In this document: positions 6,281-8,114 of the stretch, in pieces
Layout of the letters: the number at the start of each line of letters is the position of its first letter
Numbering within the stretch: position 1 is the first letter of the stretch
NCBI GenBank assembly: GCA_002702945.1
Contig: PADF01000040.1
Span: forward strand, 27,864-35,977
Length of the DNA: 8,114 nucleotides
Source: Methanobacteriota archaeon
Lineage (GTDB): Archaea; Thermoplasmatota; Poseidoniia; Poseidoniales; Poseidoniaceae
Direction: 5' to 3'
The notes under the pieces: generated by a model
What the model was told of the DNA's origin: nothing
Database searches by the model: none
The model's input: only the letters and a program-made list of their open reading frames with translations
Translations under genes and position numbers: made by a program

Positions 6281-8114
6281 TCTCATCACCCCCAACTTTA
6301 TTCAATGGTTTGCCTTTGCTATCAAATAAACTGGTAGATTTATTTTCATTGGACTTGCTTTCATTAGTCCAATTTTGATAATGTTGTTCAACAGATACAT
6401 GGTTTTGAGTTCTAGTGGCAGATTCTCTAGCATATTTAGAATTAGTTTTCTTTACCTTGAGATTTGAAGAAGGTAGTGGATTATTAGATGAAGTATTGTC
6501 TTTATTATTGCTGTATTGTACCACTTGCTTATATTCACTCTTCGGTAAATTCAAAATTTTCTTTGCTGCTTTTTGTTTTCCTGCTTGAGTCAATGAATTA
6601 TCAATAATTTCTTTCTTTGGCTTGAAAGTTCTTTCAAAGGCTAAGTCTTGACGATTAGAGTAATCTGTTAAATCACCAGCAATACCCACTCTCTTTGGAA
6701 CATAATTGTTATAATTTTCAATTTCCCCTAATTCAGTAGTATTCTGTGCTGCAGCCGAGATACTACTTTTAGAAATTTGATTCGAGGATTTGTTTCTATT
6801 AACTTTCTTGACTCTGCGTCTTTTTACTATGGTCGCCTTTCTTGGCTCAATCACTTTTTCAATAACTTCTATGGGAGGAGTTTCAGTTTGTATTTTATCT
6901 TGCAGTGATGATTTCAATTCCTTTTCTACTACTAACTTAGAATCAGAAACAACGGAGATATCAGCCGAATCAATTATGCTTTCATCATCCACAACTAATT
7001 CTATTTGTGAATCCTTAATTGCTCTTTCAAAAGTATCTTTGAGTTCAACATCTTCAGCTATTTCTGAATCCGATTCCCCCCATTGTTGGACTACTTGTGC
7101 TAGATTCTTTCCTGCTGATTCAACATCTTCGGAATGAATAATGTTACTGCCTCCGATATATTCACCACTTGACATTTCAACAAAATCACCACTTCTTGAT
7201 GATACTAAATTTAATTGCTGTTCAATCCAAATATTCTCTTCATCACTTAATTCAAGGCAAATTGGATGTTCAAATAATGATTCACCTTCCATTAGCCATA
7301 GTTTAGCGATGTTGGTTGATAATTCATCTATCTCTCGTGATAGGTTATGTCTAGTAATCGAATCAAATGAAGACAAATCACAAGATAGTAAGATTGCATG
7401 ATCTTCGATTCTTACTTCATCTGCCACATCCCTAATGAATTGCATTAATGACGCATCATCTGACTTACTGGCAAGATATTCTAAGCCATCGATTGCAACT
7501 ATCGCTTGTTTATTAGCCCATAAAAAATTCATGATTTGCTTTCTTAGTAGGTCTAAATCAGGTATTATTGAACCATTTTCTCTCTTTGAACTAAGCCATA
7601 AGCATGAACTAAGTGGTAAATCAAATTCTCTGTTTAGGATACTTGGATGTGTCCTTGTTATCACTAAAATAGGGCGGCCATGCCCAGCGAAAGCACTGGA
7701 GATTTCGAATACTAATTCTGAATCTTCACAATCAAGTAATAACACATCACCTAGACTTAGTTTCTTATTTTCACCCTCCAATCTCTTTAGCTGTGCTTGT
7801 GATTTTTGGCGAATAATTTCAGGTGCATCAACCGATGCTTCTATTTCCGGCAGTCTATTGTCTCTAACCCATCTACGGGAATGAAGTTTTACTTGGTTCC
7901 ACCATTGATCTTGACTATTATCATCCTCATTATCATTAGAAAGTAAAGTAGCGTCAGGATATAAATTTACTATTCGTTCTATTTCTTCATCGCTAAGCTC
8001 GTGTAATGAAATTAAAGCATCAATAGTTGTGGCATCATTCTCTATTTCTAACAAAGCCTCTAGTCCCATTTTAATGGTATCTGATTCGTGAATTGCTATT
8101 TTTGGTATTCCATT
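6267..8114 (-). CDS. DUF835 protein with a long disordered, charged C-terminal tail (5' end open at window edge)
   Basis: The first in-window ATG is at 8069 (600 aa, numbering used here), but the frame stays open for 15 more codons to the right edge. No Shine-Dalgarno sequence precedes 8069, so the true start may lie outside. Residues about 106-250 match DUF835: GDVLLLDCEDSELVFEI, ILVITRTHPS (134-143), SCLWLSS (155-161), IIPDLDLLRKQI (168-179), VAIDGLEYLASK (191-202) and FIRDVADEV (211-219). DUF835 occurs in euryarchaea, often beside sensor or helix-turn-helix domains. The hydrophobic strand plus DGLEYL looks like a Walker-B-type strand without a P-loop, so a degenerate RecA/KaiC-like fold is my inference. 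Residues 270-410 are acidic. Then come a basic patch (VKRRRVKKVNRNK, 415-427), RVGI (460-463) with RTFKP (480-484), and a Ser/Asn/Lys-rich tail. It is a soluble, probable adaptor or regulator. It overlaps the start of the DnaA-like gene, which suggests that the two products are made together. Function unknown. Confidence 0.85.
   Translation of the reverse strand, partial: NGIPKIAIHESDTIKMGLEALLEIENDATTIDALISLHELSDEEIERIVNLYPDATLLSNDNEDDNSQDQWWNQVKLHSRRWVRDNRLPEIEASVDAPEIIRQKSQAQLKRLEGENKKLSLGDVLLLDCEDSELVFEISSAFAGHGRPILVITRTHPSILNREFDLPLSSCLWLSSKRENGSIIPDLDLLRKQIMNFLWANKQAIVAIDGLEYLASKSDDASLMQFIRDVADEVRIEDHAILLSCDLSSFDSITRHNLSREIDELSTNIAKLWLMEGESLFEHPICLELSDEENIWIEQQLNLVSSRSGDFVEMSSGEYIGGSNIIHSEDVESAGKNLAQVVQQWGESDSEIAEDVELKDTFERAIKDSQIELVVDDESIIDSADISVVSDSKLVVEKELKSSLQDKIQTETPPIEVIEKVIEPRKATIVKRRRVKKVNRNKSSNQISKSSISAAAQNTTELGEIENYNNYVPKRVGIAGDLTDYSNRQDLAFERTFKPKKEIIDNSLTQAGKQKAAKKILNLPKSEYKQVVQYSNNKDNTSSNNPLPSSNLKVKKTNSKYARESATRTQNHVSVEQHYQNWTNESKSNENKSTSLFDSKGKPLNKVGGDENDDS
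6285..6293 (-). promoter_or_regulatory. Ribosome-binding site that decides the start of the DnaA-like gene
   Basis: GGGGGTGAT on the minus strand, four bases before ATG 6280 and seven before ATG 6277, lies inside the 3' end of the DUF835 gene. A TTG start at 6295 or ATG at 6286 would overlap this site or precede it, so the later ATGs are favoured. Confidence 0.6.

Noticed and set aside
6790..7884. Three plus-strand open frames (115, 86 and 149 codons) lying end to end opposite the DUF835 gene
   Set aside because: All lie in the same antisense frame of an Asp/Glu-rich gene. Their Ser/Ile/Leu-rich products are what reverse-complemented acidic codons give, and no domain or start signal is visible.
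4166..8114. Antiviral defence system
   Set aside because: No nuclease, helicase, reverse transcriptase, TIR, methylase or other defence hallmark is present. An altered ATPase plus DUF835 is not enough to claim defence.
1..8114. CRISPR array, tRNA, rRNA or insertion sequence
   Set aside because: No regularly spaced repeats, no tRNA cloverleaf or CCA end, no rRNA-like block, and no transposase or terminal inverted repeats were seen.

Overview
The window is AT-rich, gene-dense archaeal DNA. The signs are archaeal TATA-like boxes placed about 25 bases before start codons (a leaderless layout), Shine-Dalgarno sites of the GGTGA type inside an overlapping gene cluster, and a DUF835 protein, a family largely confined to euryarchaea. 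The gene set suggests an uncultivated marine euryarchaeon such as Marine Group II/III (Poseidoniales or relatives). That assignment is inference, because no rRNA or single-copy phylogenetic marker lies in the window.

Left part (1-2478): two divergent genes face away from a 124-base promoter region. On the minus strand is a PAP2-family (Aur1-like) membrane phosphatase or phosphotransferase, open at the left edge. On the plus strand is a glycerophosphodiester phosphodiesterase (GDPD)-like protein. Both point to phospholipid headgroup metabolism. In the GDPD-like protein, the HRG catalytic motif that should open the barrel is absent from the N-terminus, while a good HRG motif sits at the extreme C-terminus.

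Middle (2471-3667, minus): a citrate synthase with all active-site residues. Its sequence style is closer to the mitochondrial / Geobacter type than to the usual short archaeal type. Its 3' end overlaps the convergent GDPD gene by 8 bases. A TATA-like box and an upstream T-tract suggest it is transcribed separately from the genes upstream.

Right part (3708-8114, minus): a tightly overlapping three-gene cluster. In transcription order it encodes a DUF835 protein with a long disordered tail (open at the right window edge), a DnaA-like AAA+ ATPase, and a small YkgJ-type CxxCxxCC cysteine protein. The ATPase has Arg in place of the Walker A Lys, no DnaA-type DNA-binding domain and an acidic helical C-terminus. 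The first two proteins share a short motif (RVG[I/V] ... RTFKP..E[I/L]) and a similar basic/Ser patch in otherwise unrelated parts of the chains. Together with translational coupling, this suggests they act as a pair or dock onto the same partner. This cluster is the best candidate here for an undescribed system; its function is unknown.

No rRNA, tRNA, CRISPR array, insertion sequence or prophage gene was seen, and there is no gene-free stretch longer than about 124 bases.
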